Source: JAIOQJ01 sp963718635
Lineage (GTDB): Bacteria; Planctomycetota; Planctomycetia; Gemmatales; Gemmataceae
DNA length: 64,000 bases
NCBI GenBank assembly: GCA_963718635.1
Contig: OY970367.1
Location: forward strand, 3,410,001-3,474,000
Direction of reading: 5' to 3'
Shown: positions 1 through 8,610 of the stretch, piece after piece
Layout of the letters: each line of letters begins with the position of its first letter
Position numbering within the stretch: the stretch's first letter is position 1
Translations under genes and position numbers: made by a program
The notes under the pieces: model-generated
What the model saw: the letters and a program-made list of their open reading frames with translations, nothing else
What the model was told of the DNA's origin: nothing
Database searches by the model: none

Positions 1-650
1 AGGCGGATGGAATTGTGACGGCGCCCCTTCATAAAGAAGGCCTGCGCGCAGCCGGGATTCATTACCCGGGGCATACCGAAATTCTGGCCGAGCGAACAAA
101 GACAAAAAACTTTGCGATGGTGCTCTGGGGCGATGGCATCGCGGTGGCGCACGTCACGCTGCATATGGCCCTTCGCGATGTTTTCAGCCATCTATCGACC
201 GAGGCCGTGCTGGAAAAGATTCGCCTGTTGTACGATCTGCTGCCGCGTTTGATCGGGCGCAAGCCGCGCATTGCCGTGGCTGCTTTGAATCCGCATGCCA
301 GCGATGGCGGCCTATTTGGCGACGAAGAGGAGACGATCATTGCACCCGCTGTGAAAGCAGGGCGGCGCGAAGGGATCGACGCTTCGGGGCCTTGGCCGGC
401 CGACACGCTTTTCGTTCGCGCCAACAAGGGCGACTTCGATGGCATCGTGGCCATGTATCACGATGAAGGGCACATCGCCATGAAACTGCGCAGTGGCTGG
501 CGCAACGTGAACATCAGCGCGGGCCTGCCGATCGTGCGCACCAGTGTTGCGCACGGCACCGCCTACGACATCGCAGGCAAAGGAATCGCCGACCCGGCCA
601 GCATGATCGCGGCCGTGGAGGTGGCGTGCAAGCTGGCGGGAGCTAAGTAG
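1..650 (+). CDS. pdxA: 4-hydroxythreonine-4-phosphate dehydrogenase, C-terminal part
   Basis: This is the C-terminal two thirds of PdxA, which oxidises and decarboxylates 4-phosphohydroxy-L-threonine in the DXP-dependent pyridoxal phosphate pathway. The reading frame is already open at base 3, so the start lies upstream of the window. Visible family motifs are DGIVTAPLHKE, the PGHTE segment, ALNPHASDGG and the metal- and substrate-binding MYHDEGH segment, followed by the typical NISAGLPIVRTSVAHGTAYDIAG end. The stop is TAG at 648-650. The gene is intact in the window and is followed by a long hairpin and a group II intron. Confidence 0.93.
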   Translation, partial: ADGIVTAPLHKEGLRAAGIHYPGHTEILAERTKTKNFAMVLWGDGIAVAHVTLHMALRDVFSHLSTEAVLEKIRLLYDLLPRLIGRKPRIAVAALNPHASDGGLFGDEEETIIAPAVKAGRREGIDASGPWPADTLFVRANKGDFDGIVAMYHDEGHIAMKLRSGWRNVNISAGLPIVRTSVAHGTAYDIAGKGIADPASMIAAVEVACKLAGAK

Positions 651-667
651 TGACGCAAAACAAAAGC

Positions 668-755
668 GTTAGCCGCGACGCGGAGGCTTTGCGCAGCGGA
701 GCGCTTTCTTCGCGCAAGAAAAGCGCTCCGCTGCGCAAAGCCTTCGCGTCGCGGC
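668..755. repeat. Long inverted repeat (hairpin) downstream of pdxA
   Basis: Two arms of about 37 bases pair almost perfectly: left arm from about 672 (GCCGCGACGCGGAGGC) to 710, right arm from about 718 to 755 (CTTCGCGTCGCGGC), with a short loop. The hairpin sits 18 bases after the pdxA stop and could act as its terminator although it lacks a T tract. The group II intron starts directly after the right arm, as expected for class C introns, which use terminator-like stem-loops as targets. Single arms of the same element recur at 4997-5032, near 18770-18806 and, as 31 identical bases, at 51668-51698. Confidence 0.8.
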
Positions 756-2787
756 GTGCGCCGTGAGAAGGTATGGTTTTTCAGTGGGTGAAAGTCCCAC
801 CCGGTAAGTTTAGTCGTTTTCCGACCGGTAGCAATCCAAGCGGCGGTGGAGGCAACGAAGCCGTCGGAGCCTTGGATGGAAAGGGTCATACAGTGACTCC
901 GCGAGAGAGTGGGCCGTAATGTAACGTGAACGCCAGCAAGCTCCGAAAACGAGTGATGCAGGAGCCGACCCTGTGCCGCGAAGGGGAAGGCCGCCGGAAG
1001 CAACCACAGACTCCAGGTGCGGAGTTCAATCGCACCGAAAACGAATGGGTTGCTTCTCCTGCCGGAGTAAGGGCGACAGCACGCTCTCAAAGGAAGACCA
1101 TGCAACACGGGAAGCCTGCTTGGTGATCGCGTGTGACGATCAACCGGAGACCCGCGAGGGAGAGGCCGGGCCAAGTCAGGTGGCGGAGGGGCTCGTAGTA
1201 CCGTTGAAGCCGGGTAATGCCGGTGGAGGGAAGGGGCCTCAGTTCTTGTACGGTGTCGAAAGAAGCGACAGCCCGAGGGATTGACATGTTTCTACCAACC
1301 CCACCGGAAAAAAAGGTTGAGAAGCTTCGGACGGCACTACACACGAAAGCGAAAGCTGAACCTGAGTTCCGCTTCTATGCGCTGTACGACAAGATGTATC
1401 GGATGGACGTTCTGATGCACGCCTACGCTCGTTGCCGAGCGAACGACGGAGCAGCGGGGGTGGACGGTCAGACGTTCGAAGACATCACGACGTACGGTCC
1501 GGCGAAGTGGCTTGGGGAACTGGCGGAAGAGTTGAAGACGCGGACGTACAAGCCCCAGGCGGTTCGACGGGTATGGATTCCGAAGGCCGATGGGAAACAA
1601 CGACCGCTGGGCATACCGACGATACGGGACCGAGTGGCGCAGATGGCGGCAGTGTTGATACTCGAACCGATCTTCGAGGCGGACCTGCAGCCGGAGCAAC
1701 ACGCTTACCGGACGGGGATAGGCGCTCACGACGCTGTGAAAGCGGTGCAAGCGCTGTTGGACGATGGCTATACGGAGGTGGTTGACGCGGACTTGAGCGG
1801 CTACTTCGACAGCATTCCGCACGCCGAGCTGATGAAGTCGGTGTCGCGTCGGATCGTGGATCGACACGTGCTTCACGTCATCAAACAATGGCTGGAAGCG
1901 GCGGTCGAGGAAACGGACGAGCGTGGGCGGAAGACGCGGACGACCCGCAACAAGGACGAGGGGAGGGGCACTCCGCAAGGAGGGGTCTTGTCTCCGCTGT
2001 TGGCGAATCTGTATATGCGTCGCTTCATTCTGGCCTGGAAGGTCCAAGGTCACCAAAGGCGTTTGGACGCTCGCATCGTGAACTATGCGGACGACTTCGT
2101 GATCTGCACGCCGGGAGGCCTAGCCGACGAGGCGATGGTCGAGATGCGTGAGATCATGGGGAAGCTGCGGTTGACGGTCAACGAGAAGAAGACGCGGCGG
2201 TGTGTTCTGCCGGAAGAGACGTTCACGTTCTTAGGCTACACGTTCGGGCGGTGTTACTCGCGTAGGAACGGTCGTGCGTATATCAGCCCACGACCGTCGG
2301 ATAAGAAGATCGGAGCCATGACCGCGAAGGTCAGCGAGATGACCCGAGGGCGAACGACGTGCCGGGAAACCGAAGAACTTGTGGGAAGCCTGAACTCGGT
2401 CCTAAGAGGTTGGGCCAACTACTTTTGTTACGGTCCGGTAACGGAGGTCTATGCGACACTGATGGATCACGTGCGCTGTAGGCTGCGTCGGTGGCTGGGC
2501 CGGAAGCATCGCGTGCGAGGTTCGAGTATCACTACGTACTCGCGACGATACCTGCACGAGGAGTTGGGACTGATCCAACTGGAAAACTTCCGCCCACGCC
2601 GGCTGTTTGCGAAGGTGTGAGAGACAAGTCCGAGAGCCGGATGCGGGAAATCCGCCCGTCCGGTTCGCCGAGCGGGGAGTGGAAACGGACGGACCGAAGC
2701 AGATGGGGCGTAGCGACAGTGTTCAGACCGGCTACGCTTGTTGTCCATCGGAACGTTCGCACCGCGCCACTCCTCGACTCTACTAAC
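756..2787 (+). mobile_element. Group II intron, copy 1 (class C-like)
   Basis: The element starts with GTGCGCC, a group II 5' end, and carries about 530 bases of structured leader, a maturase gene and a 3' structure. A domain V-like hairpin lies near 2634-2668 (GAGCCGGATGCGGGAAAT ... GTCCGGTTC). The 3' end at 2787 (CTACTAAC) is where identity with the second copy stops. Class C assignment is inferred from the maturase without an endonuclease domain and from insertion right after a stem-loop. The exact ends are inferred from copy comparison and consensus, not from folding. The insertion lies between pdxA and a phosphatase gene. Confidence 0.85.
1286..2620 (+). CDS. ltrA: Group II intron reverse transcriptase/maturase (copy 1)
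   Basis: The intron-encoded protein supports splicing and reverse-transcribes intron RNA during retrohoming. Visible are the RT0/RT1 region (ANDGAAGVDGQTF), the RT block VDADLSGYFDSI, GTPQGGVLSPLLANLY, the catalytic YADD box (NYADDFVIC) and the GIIM maturase domain (LGYTFG ... LNSVLRGWANYF). The length of about 444 residues, ending soon after the maturase domain, shows no HNH endonuclease domain, which fits class C. The ATG at 1286 is preferred; an in-frame start at 1217 lies in intron leader RNA. Copy 1 has one extra Lys (PEKKVEK) relative to copy 2, from an A7 versus A4 run. Confidence 0.93.
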   Translation: MFLPTPPEKKVEKLRTALHTKAKAEPEFRFYALYDKMYRMDVLMHAYARCRANDGAAGVDGQTFEDITTYGPAKWLGELAEELKTRTYKPQAVRRVWIPKADGKQRPLGIPTIRDRVAQMAAVLILEPIFEADLQPEQHAYRTGIGAHDAVKAVQALLDDGYTEVVDADLSGYFDSIPHAELMKSVSRRIVDRHVLHVIKQWLEAAVEETDERGRKTRTTRNKDEGRGTPQGGVLSPLLANLYMRRFILAWKVQGHQRRLDARIVNYADDFVICTPGGLADEAMVEMREIMGKLRLTVNEKKTRRCVLPEETFTFLGYTFGRCYSRRNGRAYISPRPSDKKIGAMTAKVSEMTRGRTTCRETEELVGSLNSVLRGWANYFCYGPVTEVYATLMDHVRCRLRRWLGRKHRVRGSSITTYSRRYLHEELGLIQLENFRPRRLFAKV

Positions 2788-2820
2788 AGGCTGCTTTACA
2801 TGGATTCAAGGAATCAACCC

Positions 2821-3449
2821 ATGCGCACCACTCTTTACCTTATTCGTCATGCAGCCACGGAAGCGAATCTCGCCAGCCCGGCGCGGTTGCAGGGCGCAAG
2901 CATAATCCGCCATTGGCGAAGCTGGGGGTGCATCAGGCGGCCGCTACGCGGGATTTTCTGGCGGTGCGTTCGATCGACGCCTGCTTCTGCTCGCCCTTAT
3001 TGCGAGCGATGCAGACGGCCACCATCATTGCTGAGCCGCATGGATTGGCGCCGATCCCCGTTGATGGACTCATCGAATGCGACATCGGCAATTGGGAAGG
3101 GATGGATTGGCAGCAGATTCGCTATCTCGATGCCGATAACCATCGCAAGTTCATGAGCAACCCCGCCGAGCACGGCTACCCAAATGGCGAAAACTTCACA
3201 CAGGTTTCCGATCGAGCCGCGGCCGCCATCAATGGCATACTCGATCAAAACGCCGGCAGCACGATATTGGTAGTCTCCCATCACATTGTGAACCGCACTT
3301 ATTTAGCTGCACTATTGGGATTGGGGCCAGCCAAGGCGCGCACCGTCGCCTTAGACAATTGCGGCATCTCGGTCATCATTCGCGAAGGAGATAAAACGAC
3401 TGTGAGCACGCTGAACGCGTCGTTTCATCTACAGGGGTTGGCGGCGTGA
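2821..3449 (+). CDS. Histidine phosphatase (phosphoglycerate mutase-like), frameshifted
   Basis: A histidine-phosphatase superfamily protein of about 209 residues. The ATG at 2821 gives MRTTLYLIRHAATEAN, with the catalytic RH of the phosphohistidine pocket (RHA rather than RHG). Near 2895 the frame changes and continues as HNPPLAKLGVHQA, the SPLLRAMQTA segment, the acidic ECDIGNWEG segment and the second catalytic His in VVSHHIVNR. One missing base in the run CAGGGCGCAAG restores LQG-x-KHNPPLAKLG. The gene follows group II intron copy 1 by 33 bases. Substrate unknown; the family covers phosphosugars, cobalamin intermediates and others. A true pseudogene or an assembly indel cannot be separated here. 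Confidence 0.8.
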
Positions 3450-3468
3450 AGGAAAATCAGCATGTTGC

Positions 3469-3675
3469 TTTGAGCCTGAAAGGCTCATTCTGTCAGACCA
3501 GCCGAAGTCCCTGAAAGGGACGAAGGCCTGGGTTACGGTTGAACAAAATATCCTCGGCCCTGAAAGGGCCGTTCAAGGGAAATGAGGCGAACGGCCCTTT
3601 CAGGGCCGATTTAAGACGCCGAGAGTACCCAGGCCTTCGGCCTGGGCTGTAAGAATGAGCCTTACAGGCTCAAAA
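3469..3675. repeat. Nested palindromic element, family 1, copy a
   Basis: A composite of nested inverted repeats bounded by TTTGAGCCTGAAAGGCTC and GAGCCTTACAGGCTCAAAA. Inside are arms of CCAGGCC/GGCCTGG and a central GGCCCTGAAAGGGCC / GGCCCTTTCAGGGCC pair, so the whole can fold into one long imperfect cruciform. It lies between the phosphatase and the DUF2442 gene. Further copies are at 11977-12280 and 49738-50040. No protein is encoded. Confidence 0.85.
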
Positions 3676-3725
3676 CCAACGGCGTCAGTTCACTTATGGC
3701 AGTTGGCGGCGTGAAAAGATCAACA

Positions 3726-4004
3726 ATGAGAAAACAAATGATTCATCTTATTTGTCGCGTGACTTCGGTTAAAAGAGTCGCTCCCTATACCCTTTGCGTT
3801 GGCTTCGACGATGAGAGTCAACAAATCATCGACTTTCGTCCGGTGCTGGCCGGCGAACTTTTCGGACCGCTGATCGATGAATCGCTATTCGATCAAGTGC
3901 AGATCGATCCCGAGGTTCATACGCTCGTTTGGCCAAACGGCGCCGACTTTGATCCGGCGACCTTGCACGATTGGCCAATATACGCATCACTGTTGGCTGC
4001 ATGA
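3726..4004 (+). CDS. DUF2442 domain protein
   Basis: A small protein of about 92 residues matching DUF2442, a family often found next to DUF4160 in toxin-antitoxin-like pairs, although no DUF4160 gene is visible here. The domain is shown by the N-terminal CRVTSVKRVAPYTLCVGFDD segment, the DFRPVLAGELFGPL centre and the C-terminal signature WPNGADFDPATLHDW. In-frame ATGs exist at 3696, 3726 and 3738. The later ones are preferred because the domain starts there and 3696 lies at the edge of the upstream repeat. Molecular function is unknown. Confidence 0.8.
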   Translation: MRKQMIHLICRVTSVKRVAPYTLCVGFDDESQQIIDFRPVLAGELFGPLIDESLFDQVQIDPEVHTLVWPNGADFDPATLHDWPIYASLLAA

Positions 4005-4087
4005 GCACGACAGTGGGAATTGGCGGGGGTGTAATTCATCTAAGTGCCGAGATTAATCCGGGCGGGGCGCATCAGCGACGGAATTTG

Positions 4088-4168
4088 TCGAGCCGGGAGC
4101 GTAAGCGACTGGAGTTTTCAGCGTAGTTTTCTGTCGAGCTCTCCGGTCGCTGACGCTCCCGGCTCGCC
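4088..4168. repeat. Palindromic element, family 2, copy a
   Basis: Inverted repeat with arms CGAGCCGGGAGCGTAAGCGA and TCGCTGACGCTCCCGGCTCG around a variable loop. Similar elements lie at 13856-13929 and 19702-19784, always between genes. It precedes the DUF72 gene by 19 bases. Confidence 0.8.
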
Positions 4169-4187
4169 AAAGAAGAGAGCGTAAACC

Positions 4188-4925
4188 ATGACCTCTCCGA
4201 CAGAATCCAACATACAGATCGGCTGTGCCGGCTGGTCGATCCGTAAAGAGCATGTTGATCTGTTCGATGAGACCGGCAGCCATCTTGTTCGCTATGCCGG
4301 GCGCTTTAATTGCGTAGAAATCAACACGTCGTTTTATAAGCCTCATCAAGCAAAGACGTATGGACGCTGGGCATCGTCGGTTCCCGAACATTTTATGTTT
4401 GCTGTGAAAATACCGAAGGAAATCACGCACGCTCGCAAGCTAATTGATGTAACCGAGTCATTGGAGCGATTTCTCTCCGAGGCGAAAGCCCTGGGCAGCA
4501 AGCTTGGGCCTTTGTTGGTGCAGCTGCCGCCGTCGTTTGCTTTTGATAATCGCGTCGTATCAACATTTCTGGATCAATTACGGCAGAGATTCGATGGCTT
4601 GGTCGCTTGCGAGCCGAGACATGTGACATGGTTTACAAAGGACGTTGCAAAGATTCTTCGCAAACGACGGATCGCGCTAGTCGCCGCAGATCCAGCGGTG
4701 GTGGCCGAGGCAGCCGAGCCGAACGGTTGGGAAGGACTATGCTATTTTCGCCTGCATGGCTCGCCCGATGTCTATTATTCGAGTTATACGGAGGAGTATT
4801 TAGCCAAGTTGGCTACTAAGCTTAAAGTGCTTTCTCAACGGTCGCCAACTTGGTGTATTTTCGACAACACCGCACGCGGGGCGGCAACAACGAATGCAAT
4901 TGAATTGCTGAAAGCCCTAAGTTAG
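4188..4925 (+). CDS. DUF72 domain protein (YecE-like)
   Basis: A complete 245-residue member of the DUF72 family, a TIM-barrel fold of unknown function. Diagnostic features are the start IGCAGWSI, FNCVEINTSFYKPH, the KIPKEITHARKL strand, LGPLLVQLPPSF, CEPRHVTWF, and the late segment CYFRLHGSPDVYYSSYTEEYL. The length is normal for the family. The ATG at 4188 is the only good start. The gene is intact, ends at TAG 4923-4925, and its last base belongs to a palindromic element. Confidence 0.9.
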   Translation: MTSPTESNIQIGCAGWSIRKEHVDLFDETGSHLVRYAGRFNCVEINTSFYKPHQAKTYGRWASSVPEHFMFAVKIPKEITHARKLIDVTESLERFLSEAKALGSKLGPLLVQLPPSFAFDNRVVSTFLDQLRQRFDGLVACEPRHVTWFTKDVAKILRKRRIALVAADPAVVAEAAEPNGWEGLCYFRLHGSPDVYYSSYTEEYLAKLATKLKVLSQRSPTWCIFDNTARGAATTNAIELLKALS

Positions 4926-4991
4926 GCGAGCCGAACTGCGCAAGCAGTGGGGTAATGACAGAACCCGATTGCTCACGCAATTCTGCTCGCC
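4925..4991. repeat. Palindromic element, family 3, copy a
   Basis: Imperfect inverted repeat with arms GGCGAGCCGAACTGCGCAAG and GCTCACGCAATTCTGCTCGCC, directly at the end of the DUF72 gene, where it could serve as a terminator. Similar copies are at 18810-18897 and 34079-34141. Confidence 0.7.
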
Positions 4992-5032
4992 GGCTGAAAG
5001 CGCTCCGCTGCGCAAAGCCTTCGCGTCGCGGC

Positions 5033-7061
5033 GTGCGCCGTGAGAAGGTATGGTTTTTCAGTGGGTGAAAGTCCCACCCGGTAAGTTTAGTCGTTTTCCG
5101 ACCGGTAGCAATCCAAGCGGCGGTGGAGGCAACGAAGCCGTCGGAGCCTTGGATGGAAAGGGTCATACAGTGACTCCGCGAGAGAGTGGGCCGTAATGTA
5201 ACGTGAACGCCAGCAAGCTCCGAAAACGAGTGATGCAGGAGCCGACCCTGTGCCGCGAAGGGGAAGGCCGCCGGAAGCAACCACAGACTCCAGGTGCGGA
5301 GTTCAATCGCACCGAAAACGAATGGGTTGCTTCTCCTGCCGGAGTAAGGGCGACAGCACGCTCTCAAAGGAAGACCATGCAACACGGGAAGCCTGCTTGG
5401 TGATCGCGTGTGACGATCAACCGGAGACCCGCGAGGGAGAGGCCGGGCCAAGTCAGGTGGCGGAGGGGCTCGTAGTACCGTTGAAGCCGGGTAATGCCGG
5501 TGGAGGGAAGGGGCCTCAGTTCTTGTACGGTGTCGAAAGAAGCGACAGCCCGAGGGATTGACATGTTTCTACCAACCCCACCGGAAAAGGTTGAGAAGCT
5601 TCGGACGGCACTACACACGAAAGCGAAAGCTGAACCTGAGTTCCGCTTCTATGCGCTGTACGACAAGATGTATCGGATGGACGTTCTGATGCACGCCTAC
5701 GCTCGTTGCCGAGCGAACGACGGAGCAGCGGGGGTGGACGGTCAGACGTTCGAAGACATCACGACGTACGGTCCGGCGAAGTGGCTTGGGGAACTGGCGG
5801 AAGAGTTGAAGACGCGGACGTACAAGCCCCAGGCGGTTCGACGGGTATGGATTCCGAAGGCCGATGGGAAACAACGACCGCTGGGCATACCGACGATACG
5901 GGACCGAGTGGCGCAGATGGCGGCAGTGTTGATACTCGAACCGATCTTCGAGGCGGACCTGCAGCCGGAGCAACACGCTTACCGGACGGGGATAGGCGCT
6001 CACGACGCTGTGAAAGCGGTGCAAGCGCTGTTGGACGATGGCTATACGGAGGTGGTTGACGCGGACTTGAGCGGCTACTTCGACAGCATTCCGCACGCCG
6101 AGCTGATGAAGTCGGTGTCGCGTCGGATCGTGGATCGACACGTGCTTCACGTCATCAAACAATGGCTGGAAGCGGCGGTCGAGGAAACGGACGAGCGTGG
6201 GCGGAAGACGCGGACGACCCGCAACAAGGACGAGGGGAGGGGCACTCCGCAAGGAGGGGTCTTGTCTCCGCTGTTGGCGAATCTGTATATGCGTCGCTTC
6301 ATTCTGGCCTGGAAGGTCCAAGGTCACCAAAGGCGTTTGGACGCTCGCATCGTGAACTATGCGGACGACTTCGTGATCTGCACGCCGGGAGGCCTAGCCG
6401 ACGAGGCGATGGTCGAGATGCGTGAGATCATGGGGAAGCTGCGGTTGACGGTCAACGAGAAGAAGACGCGGCGGTGTGTTCTGCCGGAAGAGACGTTCAC
6501 GTTCTTAGGCTACACGTTCGGGCGGTGTTACTCGCGTAGGAACGGTCGTGCGTATATCAGCCCACGACCGTCGGATAAGAAGATCGGAGCCATGACCGCG
6601 AAGGTCAGCGAGATGACCCGAGGGCGAACGACGTGCCGGGAAACCGAAGAACTTGTGGGAAGCCTGAACTCGGTCCTAAGAGGTTGGGCCAACTACTTTT
6701 GTTACGGTCCGGTAACGGAGGTCTATGCGACACTGATGGATCACGTGCGCTGTAGGCTGCGTCGGTGGCTGGGCCGGAAGCATCGCGTGCGAGGTTCGAG
6801 TATCACTACGTACTCGCGACGATACCTGCACGAGGAGTTGGGACTGATCCAACTGGAAAACTTCCGCCCACGCCGGCTGTTTGCGAAGGTGTGAGAGACA
6901 AGTCCGAGAGCCGGATGCGGGAAATCCGCCCGTCCGGTTCGCCGAGCGGGGAGTGGAAACGGACGGACCGAAGCAGATGGGGCGTAGCGACAGTGTTCAG
7001 ACCGGCTACGCTTGTTGTCCATCGGAACGTTCGCACCGCGCCACTCCTCGACTCTACTAAC
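5033..7061 (+). mobile_element. Group II intron, copy 2 (class C-like)
   Basis: By eye this appears identical to copy 1 over its full length apart from three fewer A bases in the maturase start region. It begins at GTGCGCC after the same 36-base exon arm (4997-5032) that precedes copy 1, but the matching left arm of the hairpin is absent here. The end at 7061 (CTACTAAC) is where identity with copy 1 stops. It lies between the convergent DUF72 and DUF1501 genes and interrupts no coding sequence. The near-identity points to recent movement or duplication. Confidence 0.85.
5563..6894 (+). CDS. ltrA: Group II intron reverse transcriptase/maturase (copy 2)
   Basis: Second copy of the intron maturase, 443 residues. 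Its translation matches copy 1 except for the loss of one Lys (PEKVEK). The YADD catalytic box, the GTPQGGVLSPLLANLY block and the maturase domain are all intact, so both copies look functional. The start is ATG 5563 by analogy with copy 1. There is no DNA-binding or HNH endonuclease extension. Confidence 0.93.
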   Translation: MFLPTPPEKVEKLRTALHTKAKAEPEFRFYALYDKMYRMDVLMHAYARCRANDGAAGVDGQTFEDITTYGPAKWLGELAEELKTRTYKPQAVRRVWIPKADGKQRPLGIPTIRDRVAQMAAVLILEPIFEADLQPEQHAYRTGIGAHDAVKAVQALLDDGYTEVVDADLSGYFDSIPHAELMKSVSRRIVDRHVLHVIKQWLEAAVEETDERGRKTRTTRNKDEGRGTPQGGVLSPLLANLYMRRFILAWKVQGHQRRLDARIVNYADDFVICTPGGLADEAMVEMREIMGKLRLTVNEKKTRRCVLPEETFTFLGYTFGRCYSRRNGRAYISPRPSDKKIGAMTAKVSEMTRGRTTCRETEELVGSLNSVLRGWANYFCYGPVTEVYATLMDHVRCRLRRWLGRKHRVRGSSITTYSRRYLHEELGLIQLENFRPRRLFAKV

Positions 7062-7085
7062 GACTAATTTGTCACGCGATGACGC

Positions 7086-8486
7086 TCAACTGTACAGATC
7101 CTTGATCACCTCGCCGTCGGGCAGGATCGGCATGGGCCGGCCGGAGTGATCGGGGAATGTGCGCTCCGGGTCGATGCCGAGGTGCTTATACATCGTTGCC
7201 CAAAGGTCGTTCGGGCTGAGCTTGCGCTCTTTGGGATGTTCGCCCTTGGCGTCAGTTGAGCCGATCACTTGTCCAGTGTGAGTGCCGCCGCCGGCGACGA
7301 TGAACGACATCGCCTGAGGCCAATGGTCGCGACCCGGCCGGCCATTCGAGTAGCTGATGCGCGGCGTGCGCCCAAATTCACCGGTGACAATGACCAAGAC
7401 TTTCTTGTCAAGGCCCCGTACGTAGACATCCTCAATCAATGCGGTGACGGCCCGATCGTAGAACGGCAAGCGGAACTTGGCATCGTTGAAGATATGACAG
7501 TTGACCGCGTGTGAATCCCAGTTGTAAGTGGTATCTTTCGGCTGAGGCACGCCGGGGAGCCAAGGATTCTCCAGCACCATTGACACGAAGCTCGACCCCG
7601 CTTCCACCAGTCGGCGCGCTAGCAGAGCACGTTGCCCGTATTGGTGTCGGCCATAGCGGTCGCGCACGGAGTCGGGCTCGCGCGTCAGATCGAAGGCGTT
7701 CCGCGCTTTGTCGCTCATCATCAGATCGACGGCTTTTGTCTCGAAGGCGTCCATGGCGTTCATGGCGCCGCTGCCATCGATGTCCCGGCGGGTTGTATCG
7801 AACGCATGCAGCAGCGCCCGGCGGTCGTCCAACTTGGAGGCAAAGCCTTCGGGCAAGGTCAGGTTCTTCACGCCGAACTTGGCATCCAGCGGATTGCCCG
7901 GCACCATGAAGGGTGTATTCGTCTGCCCGAGATAAGCGGCGCCGAAGCTGAAGGTGTCAACGCCCGATCGCCCGTTGTCCATCCCGGCGATATAGTTCGG
8001 CAGGCCGACGTTGCGATGCTCCCGGCACTTGGCGACGATCGAGCCGACCATCGGAAAGTCGTTCACAAAGCCGGTGGGCTGAAAGGGATCTCGGCCGGTG
8101 AGGAAGCGCTTATGGCCGCCGCCGTGGTCCGAAAAAGTATGGCAGACGGAGCGAATAATCGTGAACTTGTCGGCATGTTTCGCGTGCAGCGGCAGATGTT
8201 CGCCGACGTCGATGCCCGGCACGTTGGTATGAATCGGCCTGAATTCGCCGCGATACTCCGAAGGAGCATCGGGTTTCATATCGTACATCTCCATATGCGG
8301 CGCCCCGCCGGGAAGCCATAGGAGAATGACGGCATGGTCGTTATCGCTGCTCGTGTCCGCTGCCTTGCTCGCCGATTGCAGGCGTAGCAGATCCGCATAA
8401 CCCAAGCCGCCAAGGGCTAAGGCGCCCATACCGAGAAAGCGACGTCGGGAAACGGGTCCAGCACATGTGGTGATCGGACTCTGCAT
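7086..8486 (-). CDS. DUF1501 domain protein, Tat-exported
   Basis: A 466-residue DUF1501 protein, a family expanded in Planctomycetota and related to the alkaline phosphatase/sulfatase fold. The N-terminus has a twin-arginine signal (SRRRFLGMGALALGGLGY). Family motifs include LLWLPGGAPHMEMYDMKPDAP, the CHTFSDHGGGHKRFLTGRDP stretch, VIVTGEFGRTPRIS and GRDHWP near the C-terminus, which carry likely metal ligands. In this phylum such genes are usually paired with a DUF1549/DUF1553 cytochrome-like protein; none is adjacent. The gene is intact and read convergently toward group II intron copy 2. Substrate unknown. Confidence 0.92.
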   Translation of the reverse strand: MQSPITTCAGPVSRRRFLGMGALALGGLGYADLLRLQSASKAADTSSDNDHAVILLWLPGGAPHMEMYDMKPDAPSEYRGEFRPIHTNVPGIDVGEHLPLHAKHADKFTIIRSVCHTFSDHGGGHKRFLTGRDPFQPTGFVNDFPMVGSIVAKCREHRNVGLPNYIAGMDNGRSGVDTFSFGAAYLGQTNTPFMVPGNPLDAKFGVKNLTLPEGFASKLDDRRALLHAFDTTRRDIDGSGAMNAMDAFETKAVDLMMSDKARNAFDLTREPDSVRDRYGRHQYGQRALLARRLVEAGSSFVSMVLENPWLPGVPQPKDTTYNWDSHAVNCHIFNDAKFRLPFYDRAVTALIEDVYVRGLDKKVLVIVTGEFGRTPRISYSNGRPGRDHWPQAMSFIVAGGGTHTGQVIGSTDAKGEHPKERKLSPNDLWATMYKHLGIDPERTFPDHSGRPMPILPDGEVIKDLYS

Positions 8487-8610
8487 CGAACAGGCTCCAG
8501 AAAGGCAGGAGTCGGCGGGGAGGACCTAGTTAATATCGCACACCGGCAACAAGAGGGCAAGGAGGATAATCCGCTGAGAGCGATTTATTGATTCGTTAGT
8601 CGCGCTCGAT

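Noticed and set aside
563..1174. Open frame on the minus strand, repeated at 4822-5451
   Set aside because: It lies in the structured 5' part of the group II intron and hairpin, is present in both copies only because the intron is, and shows no protein-family features.
2491..3156. Open frame spanning the intron end and phosphatase start
   Set aside because: It mixes antisense-like intron sequence with the true phosphatase N-terminus; only the part from ATG 2821 is protein-like.
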